Below are positions 21,300 to 33,889 of a stretch of DNA of 64,000 bases, one piece after another. This stretch comes from Siphonodentalium dalli (Eukaryota; Mollusca; Scaphopoda; Gadilida; Siphonodentaliidae), in contig CP136069.1 in the NCBI GenBank assembly GCA_032622095.1, positions 160,757,043 to 160,821,042 of the forward strand, written 5' to 3'. The translations under genes and the position numbers were made by a program. Within the stretch, counting starts at the first letter, position 1; each line of letters begins with the position of its first letter. Below the pieces are notes generated by a model that made no database searches, was not told the DNA's origin, and was given only the letters and a program-made list of their open reading frames with translations.

Positions 21300-21924
21300 T
21301 GTTCACAGTCTGTATAAGATATCGCGAGCACAACGAAAAGAAGCGAACGCATCGATCTTCGTATAGGCGTTATTGTCTTGAAAGATTATAATTGCCTAAA
21401 GTTGTGCAGGACTAGTACAAACATAGCTTGGGGTGTGATCACTAGCCACAGAGCCAATGCAACTATCGGCGCGCAGTATTAACAATTGAATTCTAAATTC
21501 TAGAATTTCTCTTGTTAACAGCTACATTTACGTCAGTGTATGGCATTTGTAAAACTGGTTAAACTATACACTCGCTATTATACATATTGATCTGTACAAA
21601 CGCTAGCAGCAAGTGACTATAGAATTCCGAACCAAAGCTCACTTTTCGGTAGCCAACAAAATGGGAACAGGTTTTAGTTTTCTATGTCATACATAGAAAT
21701 ACATCACACAATGCATAATCTAGTCGGGTTGACATGATTGTATTTCTCTCTTTAAATTAAGTAACAATAAAATGTTCATCAAAGTATTCTGCATTATATT
21801 GCAAGGTGTGCGTCTAAAGGATCGATTTTGGGTGCTGTTCACACATAGCCCTCGTAAGATCCTATCTGATTTAATCGTTTAACGATAACGATAAGGTATT
21901 CACACTCCGCTGGTAAGAGTTGAA
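21300..21924. other. No recognisable feature
   Basis: Only short open frames and no repeats of note were seen. Confidence 0.5.
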
Positions 21925-22825
21925 GCTACCCGGTAGAGCCCGAAGCCGCCATCGCACGCCGCCGCCGCCAGCCATATTGGCCACAAGCCGTCGCCAGCCA
22001 TATTATCTCTAACGCCAGCCACATTTAAAAATCTCCGCCACCAGAATTGTAAAATGGCTGAGCCATGTGCATGGGCTTATATGTCAAGCACAACTGTACT
22101 GTGAATCGCAAAGAACTAAACCTCATTTCCTAATATTGGCATATACTCGCATGGACACGGCATGGTTGTTATATTATCAGAACACCGGGCCCCTTAGTGT
22201 GGAATAGACTACCCCAATGCATGCTTTCATATAACTGAATGGGCGCATCCATTCGGTATTGAAAGGGTTAAAATATAAATTGTTTAGATCGACAACACCC
22301 AGTCTCGGACATCGCTGGCATTTGTCAATATATATTACACATAAGAATAGAAAATAGTTTGAAATATTATATATCATTACTATCGGGTTCATCATTCAAT
22401 GATGCATGCATATATCGCAAGATGGCAGTGATGGTAGCAGTCTGAAGTCGACAGAAGTCCCAAATATAACTACTTATACCGATTAGATGGGAAACTACAT
22501 AGTATATCCATACCAGTCCTTCGTGAATTTTCGCCATAATGGAAAAGCCCAACATCAAAAGATTACGTGTGGTCTGGAATGATATGGGTTCACCACAAAC
22601 GCTAAAAAAAACGGCGTCTATAACCGGTAACAGGGGATTAGGAACATTTCGGAAACGAGAATACACTGAATGACAACATCTCAGCCGGCTCAGCCGCCAT
22701 ATTTCGTCAGCCACGAACGTCGTGACTGAGCCGGCTTAGATAGCTAACCAGCCACGAAAATCGGTTGAGCCAGCCATGAAAACTATTTGTCGTGGCTTCG
22801 GGGTCTACTACCCGGCGTTGCATCA
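21925..22825. repeat. Inverted repeat pair rich in GCC/AGCCA motifs
   Basis: Left CCGGTAGAGCCCGAAGCC (about 21930) matches right GGCTTCGGGGTCTACTACCCGG (about 22793-22815) in inverted orientation. The left side has repeated CGCCAGCCATATT. The right side has AGCCACGA and AGCCGGCT repeats. This may be a decayed TIR element of about 0.9 kb. The frames at 22367-22904 carry no recognised domain. Confidence 0.4.
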
Positions 22826-22959
22826 AACATAGTTCACCAGCTCGTTTCCATTTATAATGGCGGTGGAAACTGCGATCGAAAGTCAACAGTTTAATTTGGT
22901 TCATTGATTTTTAACTAAGTCTTCTCTCACCGACTCCCATCACTATCGGTATAACCAAA

Positions 22960-24390
22960 TGAGTGACCAAAACCACATAACGAGTGTATTAAACCATCTG
23001 GGGAGCGTAAACCACATTCTTAACAGTATACTAAATTAACCATTGAGTGTCACCACACAATAAGTAACACAGTCCACCCAAATAGTGTACCAAACCATAC
23101 AAATGGTGTCCAAACCAGCCCAATGAGTATTACAAACCACCCAACGATTATAGTGTCATATATGTCGCTCAATTCAGTGGTCCCAAATCATGCACATGGT
23201 GTCCCAAACCACACAATGGGTGTCGTAAACAATCAATTGAGTACAATAAACCATCAAATTGGTGTCACCAACAAATTAATGAGTGTCCACAATCATCCAA
23301 TGAGTATCCCAAAGCCGCACGACGATTGTCTCAGACCACAAGCAGCGACTAAAGCGTAATGTCCCACACCATCTAATTGGTGTCACAAACTAGTGTACAA
23401 AACCATCTATCAAATAAATAAAACCATCCAGCGAGTGTACCATGGTTTGATAAACTCATTGAATGGTTTGGTACACTCATTTGACCGTCTGGAATACTCG
23501 ATGGAGGGTTTTGTACATTAGTATGGGTGTATTGAGATGACATTTGGTAGATGGTTTGTAACACAAGTTGAATGGATATGTGATGCTAGTTTTATGATTT
23601 ATTTCACCCGCTGGGTGACTTGTGACTCCAATTGAATGGTTTTGTGACACCAATTGGGTGGATTTGGACACTCGATATGGATTTGTGACACTGGTTTGGT
23701 AAATATATTTGGGAAACTAAGTGGCTGATTGGGTCACGATGGGGCCGTTTGGGACACTATAGTTGAATGGATTGAGACAACAGTTGCATGTTGTATGACA
23801 TATGAATCCCCTGATGTCTTGTGATAATAGTTGTGTCGCATGAGGTACATATTCAATCCCTATCTGACACTCTTTGTGTAGTTTCGGACAACCTGCGGAT
23901 GGCTTGAGGCACCCACTGAGTCGTTTGCCACACAAATTAGGGTAATTAATTAGATAGTTTGAGACACCTGCTGGAAGGTTTGGGCACACCATGTGTGGTT
24001 TTAAACACCGGTTACATAGTCTGGGGCACTACTGGTGTGGTTTGGAACATTCGTTCAATGGGTTGGGATATCATATGGATCGAGACTCTCATTTTGTGGT
24101 TTGGGACACTCAGTGGGTGGGTTGTGAGACCAGTTGCGTATGGTATGGGCACAACATACCTTAGTCTGCTTGTGTGGTTTTTGAAACTCGTCGGGTGGAT
24201 TGGGAACACTATCGGTGGTTTGGGACAATATTTGGATATACGGATGATACTCACATGTTTGTTTTGGATAATAGGTGTGTGAGTTGTACCTCTGTATATG
24301 GTTTCGTGAACTCTTAGGTGGTTTGGGACACCCATGTAATGTATTACGAAATTAGTTGGTAGCTCTGGAAACTTGTATGGCGTCATATAT
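22960..24390. repeat. 21-bp minisatellite in two opposed arms
   Basis: From about 22960 to 23450 the units read like CACACAATGGGTGTCGTAAAC, and several are exactly 21 bp in succession (23190-23315). From about 23450 to 24360 the same unit appears as its reverse complement (GGTTTGGGACACTCA...). The switch lies near 23440-23470. Because 21 is a multiple of 3, frames encode degenerate heptads (for example VPNHTMG). No start or splice context supports a gene. Confidence 0.8.
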
Positions 24391-24396
24391 CACTAC

Positions 24397-24680
24397 TTAT
24401 TGGCTATAGATGTAATCAATATCTGAAGATTTAGCAATAAATAGTGCATTGTACATACAATGTAGCCTTGTGGCACTCCAGCTGCAATGGTTACACAGTT
24501 TGAAGCTTCGGATACCAACAATACACGTCGATGTCCGCCACGGGGGTACGACCCGAACCATATTAAATCCGTTGGAGCGGATACCTACCGCACATAGTTT
24601 ATATAATAAACCATCGTGCCACACGTTGCCAAATGCCTTGCTGATGTCGAAGAATAGTTGACGGGCGTCTCATTAATCTT
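24397..24680 (-). pseudogene. LINE reverse transcriptase fragment (motif A region)
   Basis: Read on the - strand: DARQLFFDISKAFGNVWHDG and then LLYKLCAVGIRSNG. The F-D-x-SKAF-x-x-VWH-x-GLLYKL string is the motif A block of LINE RTs and retains the catalytic Asp. Upstream and downstream RT blocks are missing. It directly abuts the end of the 21-bp minisatellite. It resembles the clade of the 5.6-7.2 kb LINE. Confidence 0.75.
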
Positions 24681-24779
24681 CTGGTGAATTCGCCTAGTGA
24701 TGGTATATGTCACATAACTGTTTTTTTGTGTGAATTGGGACAACAATTGTGCATGAAATGGGTTGAATTACAATGGAGA

Positions 24780-25055
24780 TAAACGTACCCTGTTTCGGCT
24801 AGTATAGAAACTGTTTTCATGTTCGAATCCCCGAATATCCAACGAAACAAAGTACGTTAATTTCCTAAATATAAGTTTTCCGGAACATTTCCGTTATTCC
24901 TTTTCTGATTCCATTAATTTCCAATTAATACAAGTGTCGCAGGGATACCTCGGGATCTGAGTTTTCTATTAGAAGTTGCATTTTGCGACTTCATGCAGTG
25001 CGCCTTTCTGGGACATTCATTATAATGCTGCAGAAAGGTAATTAGGGTAAGTTCA
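24780..25055 (+). pseudogene. Family Y exon-like block, copy 2 (decayed)
   Basis: DNA similarity to 59990-60240 is visible in order: TTTCGGCTAGTATAGAAACT, CAACGAAACAAAGTACG, TTTTCCGGAAC, and the end CAGTGCGCCTTTCTGGGACA (against CAATGCGTCTTTCTGGGACA at 60206). In-frame stops interrupt it. This is a third copy on the + strand and lies in the spacer between the arms. Confidence 0.3.
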
Positions 25056-25439
25056 CGCCCTTGGAAGGTTGCACATCATTTTGTTGTAAGCGGTGCTAAT
25101 ATCTTTATTTTTTGTCGTTTGCTCTATATAGACATACTCTGCACCAGGGTCCATACGAGTCGGTGGTCCGTATGAGCCTGGGTCCATATGAGCCAGGGTC
25201 CGTAATAGCCAGGATACATATCAGCCTCAAACCCACTCGAGGCGAGAGACGTTTATATATATTGGAAAAATGCTCTCATAAGTAAGGATAACATCTTGTC
25301 TCCTAGAGGAGGAAAGGTCTAACAATGCATAAGTGTAAGGATCATGAATATGTCTCTGTAAAAACTTGATGCGGTCTTCGAAATTGCTAACATTTTCTTT
25401 AAATGCCGATGCACACATTTCAGGATGGTTAAAAAACCG

Positions 25440-26700
25440 AAAATATGCCATGCTGGAAAAATGAGTAAGGTAGTGGTTAATATGGTGCTGTGTAATTGTA
25501 TATAAACCATAACTATGATTCTATGGAATGCGGGTATCGTGCATGAGGAAAATATGGATATGAGTGTGATATGAGTGGGTGAAAACCCTTACCATGGATC
25601 TAATGCCATAATAAATGCAAACAAACAGGTGCACGGGCGAAACCTGAACAATAACGATAGCAGAGAGATCTCATGCGACAATGTCAATGAGGTACAATAT
25701 TGATAACTTAAAATTAATTTGAGGATTAATTAACTCATATGAATGTGGAATAGAATATATTTATAGGTGACGATTGTGTTATGGACACCTAAAATAAAAT
25801 GATATGATCACTCGTCAATGAGGAATACCAAATTATTAGAATATATTTATAGGTGATGGTTGTAATAGGGTTAAATCAAGTAATCACTCGTAAATGAGAG
25901 AAAACATTTCAACTAAGATATAATTATAGGTGATGATTGCATTAGGGTCTATTGAGATTAAATAACGCAATCACTCGTCGATGAGAGATGACATGTAATT
26001 AGATTATATTTCTAGGTGAAAATGTTTTAGGGGTATTGAAAGTCCCTTAAGTTTGAATGGATATAAGGGATAGAATATGAAAATAACCAGTAACCCTAAA
26101 ACTTAAATCAAGTGATTACTCGCCAATTACTTCATACGTAAGAGTGACACAAAGTTTCATGTAGGCATCTCAGCTACTGCCAGCAAAAACATCGTATAGA
26201 TCGTATACATCGGAAAGAATGTAAAAATGGATACACCCCTCTTGAAAGATTCTGTGGAAGGCGTGCGCCAAGCAGGAGGAAAATATGGACATGAGCACCG
26301 TATGCACGGGTGAAGACACACGTCATGGATTTAAAGCCATAACAAAGGGAAAACAGTCAGGTGTACGGGCGTAACCCGAACAGGTGCGATAGTGAGATTA
26401 TAACTGGTATACTGTATAACAAAATGAGTTAAATCAGTGAACATACAATTATAAGGTATTTAAAGTAACATATATTGGACAAAATCAAGTAATCACTGGT
26501 CAAAAATTTTGCGGGTAATGACTGTGTTAGAGTTCAATCAAGTGATCACTCGTCAATGAGAAAAGTCATATTACCAAGACTATGTTTATAGGTGATCATT
26601 GTAAGGGTTATGGAAATTAAATATTGTAATCACTCGTCAATGAGAAATAAAAATTATTATAATTATCTCAGGTGGTGATTACATTAGGGAATATCAAGTG
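25440..26700. repeat. Higher-order repeat: 80-90-bp units within a duplicated segment
   Basis: Units share ATTTATAGGTGATGATTG, ATTAGGG and AATCACTCGTCAATGAGA (for example at 25740, 25840, 25915 and 26570). The non-array leader 25440-25680 (GAGGAAAATATGGATATGAG ... GGCGAAACCTGAACA) recurs at 26160-26400. Leader plus array was therefore duplicated as a block. No coding. Confidence 0.7.
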
Positions 26701-26724
26701 CTCATGTTTGAAATAGCCTCAAAC

Positions 26725-28860
26725 CACACTCAGGCCGGCGCTCTTATTGCGCTGCAAAAGTATCAAAACGCCCACCTAAACGCACTAAGGTCTCCAAGAA
26801 CCGATTGGTGACGCAGTGGACACTGGCTACAACGGGCGAGGATCTCCATGGTCGCCCATAGGTGCCAGAGCGCCGCGCTTGTTTTATGCATGCACAAAAC
26901 AAGCGCAGAGGCTCGGCGTTCTGACCAGGACGTAGTACTGTCGCCGTGACAGCGCAAAGCAAAGCGCCAAGCGAGCGACGTGAGCGTTATGTGGACGTAG
27001 CACAAGCGCATATTAGCTTCTCGTGGTCGCAGCAAGGAATTAATCTTGTCTTTTGCGACTACAGTAAGCTTAATCAAATTCTCACTACGTGCCTTTCCCG
27101 TCCTTAATACGCTCAATGAGGCTCTGTCCAAGACTTATTGCGCTCTTTCTGCGCTGTCATGGGGTGTTATGGACTGGTTCCCGCTCATAGAACGTCCACA
27201 TTGTGCTGCCACTGCGACTCTGGCGCTCGCTTTACGCCCAAGCGTTATACATGGCGTTCTTCCGGCGTTTACAGCAGGTTTACAGTACGATCCCACTTCG
27301 AAATGCGGTCTGCTCACACCAACTGTTGTATTGCGTGTGTCTTTGGTAGGTATCTGTTATGTCTGAATTATATAGTTGTATTGCGTGTGTCTTTGGTAGG
27401 TATCTGTTATGTCTGAATTATATATTTGTATTGTGTGTGTCTTTGGTAGGTATCTTTTATGTCTGAATTATATAGTTGTATTGCGTGTGTCTTTGGTAGA
27501 TATATGTTATGTCTGAATTATATAGTTGTATTGCGTGTGTCTTTGCGATCAGGCTGGCGTTTGGTTTGAGTTGAAAAAGTATCAAAATACGAGTAACGCA
27601 CAGTGGAAGCGCGGAAAATTGTCAGAAATTTTCAATCTGTTAAAACAAGAGAACCAATGTCAGAAATGGTAACGCGCTCAAGATCATATATTATAAACCC
27701 AAGAATGTAATTGTAGAATATAAAATATATTGGTTTTGCGAATGACCAACTCAGAATTCCGTTAAATAACAATAACAACCAGCACCTAATTAACGAACCG
27801 GTGCCGACTCGACCGATTCCGACCACAACCCCCAGTGGGCTGCAGAAATTTATTTTATTTGTAATTGACATATAGTTTATCACAAACCAAAAATCAACAT
27901 TAATCAACGTTGATTAACACAATAAACGAAAGTGAATTTCCCCAACTACATGCACCTTATACGGGACTCGGCCTCCAGCTTGCAGTTGGACTTTTAATCA
28001 TCCCAAAAATTCCCATTCTATAAATAAAACTAATAAAATACCCATTGATAATGTCAGCCTGCACGCGAAACGAGAAACTCCCCCACCAGTTATACATGCG
28101 GCGCGCGTGACAAGCTATGCTCCTATCCCGCTTATCACGTTTTCGTCGCGCTCTTTGTACGACCCGTTGCGTTCCTGCTTTGTCACGTCAATTTTCACGC
28201 TCTCGCGCGCTCTCACTGCGTTTCCTCCACGACGTAAACGCTCTTAATGCGTTCAAGTCGTGGTCATTGCGTTGTTAGTACGCTTTGCGTTGTCATGGCG
28301 ACGGTACTACGCCTGGTCAGAACGCCGAACCTCTGCGCTTGTTTTGTGCATGCACAAAACAAGCGCGGCGCTCTGGCGCTCTGGGGCGATCACGGAGACT
28401 CTCTCCCGTCCTAGCCAGTGTCAACTGCGTCACCAATACGTTCTTGGATACCTTACTGCGCTTTGCTTGGCGCTTTGATTATTTTTCAGCGCAATGCAAG
28501 CGCCGGCCTGATCGCATCGGAGTGTGACAGTAGTTTAATCGGACAGCTAATCTATTGCGGAGTGTTGGGTATTTTCCCCACAACATAAAAACTGACTATG
28601 ACTGGAGAACGCAGGAGGCGCTATCTATACTCTCCGCGCCCGCGCAGAGAACGTTTTGCGAACTTATTGTGAACGTACTAGCATCACAATGACAGCGACT
28701 TGAACGCACTAAGAGCGTGAGACTTGACAAAGTAGGAACGCAATAGGAGCATACTTTGTTTTAAAAGTTTGACAATTTTCGACAGTTTTCGGCGCTCCTC
28801 CTGCGTGTTACTCATATGCTGGTACTTTTGCAGCGCAGTGAGAGCGCCGGCCTGAGTGTG
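26725..28860. mobile_element. 2.1-kb TIR element, GC-rich ends
   Basis: The ends CACACTCAGGCCGGCGCTC...TGCGCTGCAAAAGTA match for about 38 bp with two or three differences (26725 rightward; 28860 leftward). Subterminal sequence is also inverted: 26740-26990 against 28275-28520. A second nested pair of related ends lies at about 27545 and 28517 (GCGATCAGGC...). Near-palindromic and fully palindromic 32-bp motifs occur at about 26877 and 28338. The several open frames are side effects of repetitive GCG-rich DNA. No transposase motif was seen. Confidence 0.75.
27324..27545. repeat. 50-bp tandem repeat, about 4.4 copies
   Basis: The unit begins TTGTATTGCGTGTGTCTTTG, continues GTAGGTATCTGTTATGTCTG and ends AATTATATAG. 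Copies differ by only a few bases, so the expansion is recent. It is inside the 2.1-kb TIR element, directly before the inner GATCAGGC end. Confidence 0.95.
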
Positions 28861-28861
28861 A

Positions 28862-30237
28862 CAGGGGTTTTACCGACATCTCTCATCCCGAGTGAATTAT
28901 TTAACGTAATTCTCGGAACTAATTGATTACTCTCTACATAGTCCCCGTTTCGGTATTGGTACAACTTTAGCTATTTTCATTGTATTGGGAACATGACCTT
29001 GTTCGAATGACAAGTTTAATATATGCTTGAATGCTGGTGCTATAGCAAATATGGTTTCCTTCACCAGTTGTGTAGTATTCCATTGAAATAATTGCTGGTT
29101 TTCCCATTAATTGAGTAGCAAGTTAACATAACCTCTTGGATCATGGAGGGCATAATATTTGGCTCGTTACTTTATATATCCGTTAAATAATCGAGGAAGT
29201 CTACATCTGTGTGAGGTTACATCTGTATGAGTTTGCATCTGTGTGATTTTCAATAAGTTATTTGGTCTTGTGACCTACAGTATACAGGACCGAAATTTAC
29301 TTTTGCCAAATAATTTGCCAAATGAAAATATTGTTTGCCAAATTATTTTAGCGATTGCCAAATGCTATCCCTGATATTATCATTTTCTGCAACCTTAAGT
29401 CTTAGTTTCGACACTCACGGTTTGAACGACTTTTGATATTGATATAAAGCAGTTAGTTAATAATTAATCACCGAACAATACAATGGTAGGAGGGTATCTC
29501 CATGAGAAGGGCACATCACAGGATGATTAGTAATCCCTCCAACCATCAGTACTAATGCTATGAGATTAGCTGCATCTTAATAGAGGTGTTAACTTTCCCT
29601 ATACCTTATACAACACTGCTAATATAATTATGTTGTAAGAGTTCCCTGAAATTAATGGTATTGATTGACCAATATTTTTCAAATTTATTTGTTCAAGTAC
29701 AAACAGACCCCAGATATATACCAACTATCAGCGGTGAAGTCTATTAAGAAATGAACGTAGTGGTGCGATACGGCGCTGTTGTTGGGGCACATTGTGTTAA
29801 CCACTTCCCAGAATACTGACATTTTTCGCGACTTTTCTAGCATTAGTGTGAACAAAATGTATTCACAGTCCGTGACATAATGAGTATGGACGTAGTAAAT
29901 TAAGGCCGTAGACAATGAGATGTCGTTAGTCATGTTATGAAATTAATTAACAAAGTATGTGAAGTCACCCTAGCCTATTCCCTCGTCTGGTAAACTTCAG
30001 AAAACAAATTTAAATATGCATATATATTTAATGTCAAGAAGATATATTGATACATAAAATTATTGTAAACAAAACAGATGCTTTGGTAAGCAGACAAATT
30101 TAGTCAGTACACATAGACAGAAATGTGTTTCGGGTATCATATTGAAGTTTAGATTCAAGATTGATGAATGCATGATTTGTTGTTGTAATGCTATATTATC
30201 CAGTGATAGTGAATTTCCGACACTGAAACTGCGAACC
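28862..30237. other. No recognisable gene
   Basis: Only unremarkable AT-rich sequence with short frames on both strands. A short run of TTTGCCAAAT repeats is present near 29305-29365. Confidence 0.5.
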
Positions 30238-32622
30238 GGGGTCAATACTATGAAACTTTTTCTTTGTAAGAATCTACAATTGTTTGTAAGAAATAACAAT
30301 TTATCATTCCGCCAATACTATGAACCTACGATTACAAACATAAATCACAAATAGTACGTGTTCTTTGTATTTACAAATATCTCCAATCACAAAGATTGTT
30401 CGAGTACTATGAAACATAATTTTTCAGTTTTCGCATCCTTAACCCGGATAATATATATATCTATGATACGCAGGGACGTGGCGACAAGGGGTCGATTCAC
30501 CCCCTCGTGAAAATATTTTGTCAGCTAGAAATTTCAAGTACAACCCACAGGGACGTCGCGACAAGGGGGTTGGGTTATGTTTCTCGCTCCAAACATTTTA
30601 TCAACACGTTCAACAGCTGGAAATTTGATACCTGAAACAACATGAATTGGAAATTTTACAACAACAATAGGTTGAACTTGTTCTGTTATTTTGTTTTTTC
30701 CAACAATTTATTAGGGGGTATGTTTTGTTTTAGACCAACATTTGCATATTTACCTCCTTTGGTCAAAATTTGGATTGAAATGGCCTATATTTAGAAATTG
30801 TCAAACCTTATGGGGTGTCAGCTTGGATGTGATGTAGCAGTATGTGTTCCTTGTAACTACTGAAATTACCCAATTTATTGAAAGTTACAACGTTAAGAAC
30901 TTGTCTAGAATGTCTATATAGGGTGTCAAACATAAATTGTCGATTTTCACATCCTTAAACCAAAGCATATAACCATCTGATTCTCAGGGATGTAGCCCCC
31001 CTTATGAAAATGTGTTATCAATGGAAATCTCATAAACAGGGACATGGCGATAGTGGTATTGGGAACACGATGCCTGGCACATTACAGCTGTTCAGAATAG
31101 GAAGGGGCGAGTAGCTGCCAAATCGTATGAGTCACAACATCTCTGACAAAAGTTAGTGATTAATACAATTAGTGAGTGATACTTGCGGATTATAGCCAAC
31201 ATTAGCATGTAACATGTACTTACCATAATCAATGATATATCCAAGAATGGATAAAAATGACGCGTGTTCCCAATGTTAGTATGGTTTTTCGCTCAAGAAT
31301 GCATTGCGAGGTAAATGATACTCATGTTCATGGGCGGATTATCCTTTGAGTTTCAATCGTCGACGTGAATGCATTTGGTCACGATAAAGGACACGAATAC
31401 GAAGATGCAAGCTCAGTTTTCACAAATGACTAGAGCATAAATGCAGTGACGTGGCAAGATGCTCTCTTCGATGCACCAACGTCGATATCCAACTGTATCC
31501 CCACCCCTCAATTATAAACTTCTATTTCTGTGAAATGTAATTGTTTACCCCGGTTGGCTTTTGATTTTCAAGCTGTAACAGTAAGTTGTGCACCCCCGCC
31601 CCTTGGATTGGACATATTGACTACATATAACTAACTTAGTGTTAGTCACAAACATTTTGAGTAACTTTGGTCAATTATTGGAATTATTTGAACATAATTC
31701 AGCAACTTTAATTTACGCCTTCCAATTGACTAAGAAAAGTCCCCATTTCTTAGTCGTTATGACTAACATCACCCTAGTAATTTTGATTAATGTTATGCCT
31801 CAGTCATGTTGGCCGAACTAAATCAGTCATCCTGAGGAAAAACGTTTGACTAACATATGTTAGTCATATTGACTAAGTTTTGTTATCAGCGTAGAAAAAT
31901 TAAAATAAATATTTTATTTTCACAAACTGAATGGTTGTAAATTTGTAATTAGTAAAAACAATGATACCAAATTGTTTGTAGTACTCGTTATTACACTGAC
32001 TTGTACTTACATACACACGCTACAAACGAACCGTTTAATTGTTAACTTGCGCAGACAAGTGGTCATCAACTTAGCAATCGGTGAACCGATTGGATAGCTC
32101 TGATAAGCGTTCACCTCTCAACTTATGATTGGTTATTTCTTTTGTAACTTTGGCCCGCCGTGATTCAATACACTGTTAATCACTCACAGGCAAAGGTTTG
32201 TCCGTAAGCAATCTACAATAATCAACAGTAGATCTTTGTGAAATTTGCGAGATTTTGTTAGCTCATCGTTTCATAGTACCGGCGTTCTCACTAATCACAA
32301 TATGATAGCACGCATTGTAACTTCCCCATATAAATTGTTGTCAGTTATTTTAGCTCTATATACATGTCCGTCTAATTTGAACTGGTATTCAGATAACACC
32401 GATAACGGGTGCATGGGAGCAGAGTGGGGAGTTAGTTTTTTCTAAGTTTTACAGCTGCCTTTTAGGGGTTTCACCTCTCGCCCAGTCTAAGGTATTACAA
32501 TAATACGGCTAAATTTTCCCTGTACTATGAAACCACTGTGATAGTTAACACAAATTTGTAATTACAAATTAATAAATACAATTTGTATTTACAGGTATAA
32601 AATTGGTCATAGTATTGACCCC
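30238..32622. mobile_element. 2.4-kb TIR element with TACTATGAA subterminal repeats
   Basis: The perfect 16-bp inverted ends GGGGTCAATACTATGA lie at 30238 and 32622. TACTATGAA recurs just inside both ends (30311, 30400, 32270 inverted, 32520). The interior includes a dispersed GGGACGTGGCGACAAGGGG-type repeat (30470-31030) and a TGACTAA-rich foldback (about 31630-31885). No transposase motif was recognised, so it is nonautonomous or a composite. Confidence 0.65.
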
Positions 32623-33585
32623 AGGGTGGTTTTCGGAAAACAGATTTCTATCATTGTTTTCCTAATAAAAAGGTTTTTGGTGGTTTTTCTTGAACGGCTG
32701 CACAGCATGGATAGAATGATAATTATTATATTGAAAGAGAAATTGTATCATAAATGTTTATTATCTATTGTTATAAAACATCAACACTGCTCCAAAATAA
32801 ATGACGACGATAGACCAGGTTCTGTTGCAATAATAATTATGTTATCATTATGGTAGAATTGGGAATACCTCAAGTCTCTACAAATGTAGCTGTCGGTGGC
32901 ATATAGATTAATTGAATAGAATTAAGATTCATGCTGCATTACTGACATGCACGTATGAATAACCAACTTCTATTAATTATAGACGGTCAATATCAGAGTA
33001 TCAACGGCGCCACACATATTTGGAGAATATGATATTGACATTCTGTGGGATACTTCGAATTGTAGGGCAGAAAAGGATTTAATTCACACACACTTAAGCC
33101 CACAACCACGAATGTTCAATGATGAACTATATACACTGCCAATCATAATATTTATGATAAGACACGTAAACACTTCTTTAATGAGATATGCACGACGAGT
33201 GAAAAATGTATTGGATTGACCAAAAATTCCAAAACACAATTCAAAACATCGAGCCTCATACATGTACATGCAAGATAATCTGCAACATGGCCCAGATTTT
33301 GAAAGGAGCTCAAAGTTTCACATATCTCCTTCTATTGTCGGATCAAAATCTCACATTAACCACCAATAGTGTATGATTGAGTGGCACGGATATTGCTGTC
33401 TATGATATGTACCAAGCTGAATTTAAAGATACATAGCGTTGGATTATATTAGGTTCCTTGTAAATGGCACGCAGATGTGGATATCAATTTATCTGCAATA
33501 GTTTGATTTCCAATTAGAACTAGGCATATATTTCATGCATATTTTAAATTTAAAGCATCCATAAATGTGTTATTTCGAATATAAA
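32623..33585. other. No recognisable gene
   Basis: Short frames only. Nothing repeated elsewhere in the window was noticed. Confidence 0.5.
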
Positions 33586-33586
33586 T

Positions 33587-33885
33587 GGTGCTTTGTTGCA
33601 CGTATATTTGAAATTTGATTTCATTTAAACGTCACATATTTACATTAAATGTCTAGATGTATGGCCTATACGGATCACATTAATGTCCATAAATTTTACA
33701 TATGCATGGGATTTAAGGACACGCAATTTCGACGTAAATGGGGAAGAAAATATGTGCATAAATCCCACGTAAATTTCAAATTATGGATATTGACATGATC
33801 CGTATATGCCATAAATCTAGGCATTTAATGGAAAATATTTGATGTTTAAATTAAGTTAAATGCCAAATTTGTTGCAGTGCAGTTT
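33587..33885. mobile_element. Foldback MITE, about 300 bp
   Basis: Left GTTGCACGTATATTTG ... CATTTAAACG, ATTAAATGTCTAGAT, CCTATACGGATCA and right TGATCCGTATATGCCATAAA, TCTAGGCATTTAATGG, GTTTAAATTAAG, TTGCAGTGCAG form one long imperfect stem with its centre near 33735. No coding. Confidence 0.75.
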
Positions 33886-33889
33886 ACCC

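Noticed and set aside
23123-24386. Heptad-repeat frames such as VPNHTMG and GVPNHLR
   Set aside because: They are by-products of a 21-bp minisatellite, open in opposite strands on the two sides of its orientation switch.
26744-27416. Overlapping GC-rich frames up to 122 codons on both strands
   Set aside because: They lie in the inverted subterminal parts of a TIR element and include the 50-bp tandem array. No transposase motif is visible.
28260-28527. Frames with ALVLCMHKTSAALW-like strings also seen at 26763-27131
   Set aside because: The shared strings come from the inverted duplicate ends of the same element, including its 32-bp palindrome.
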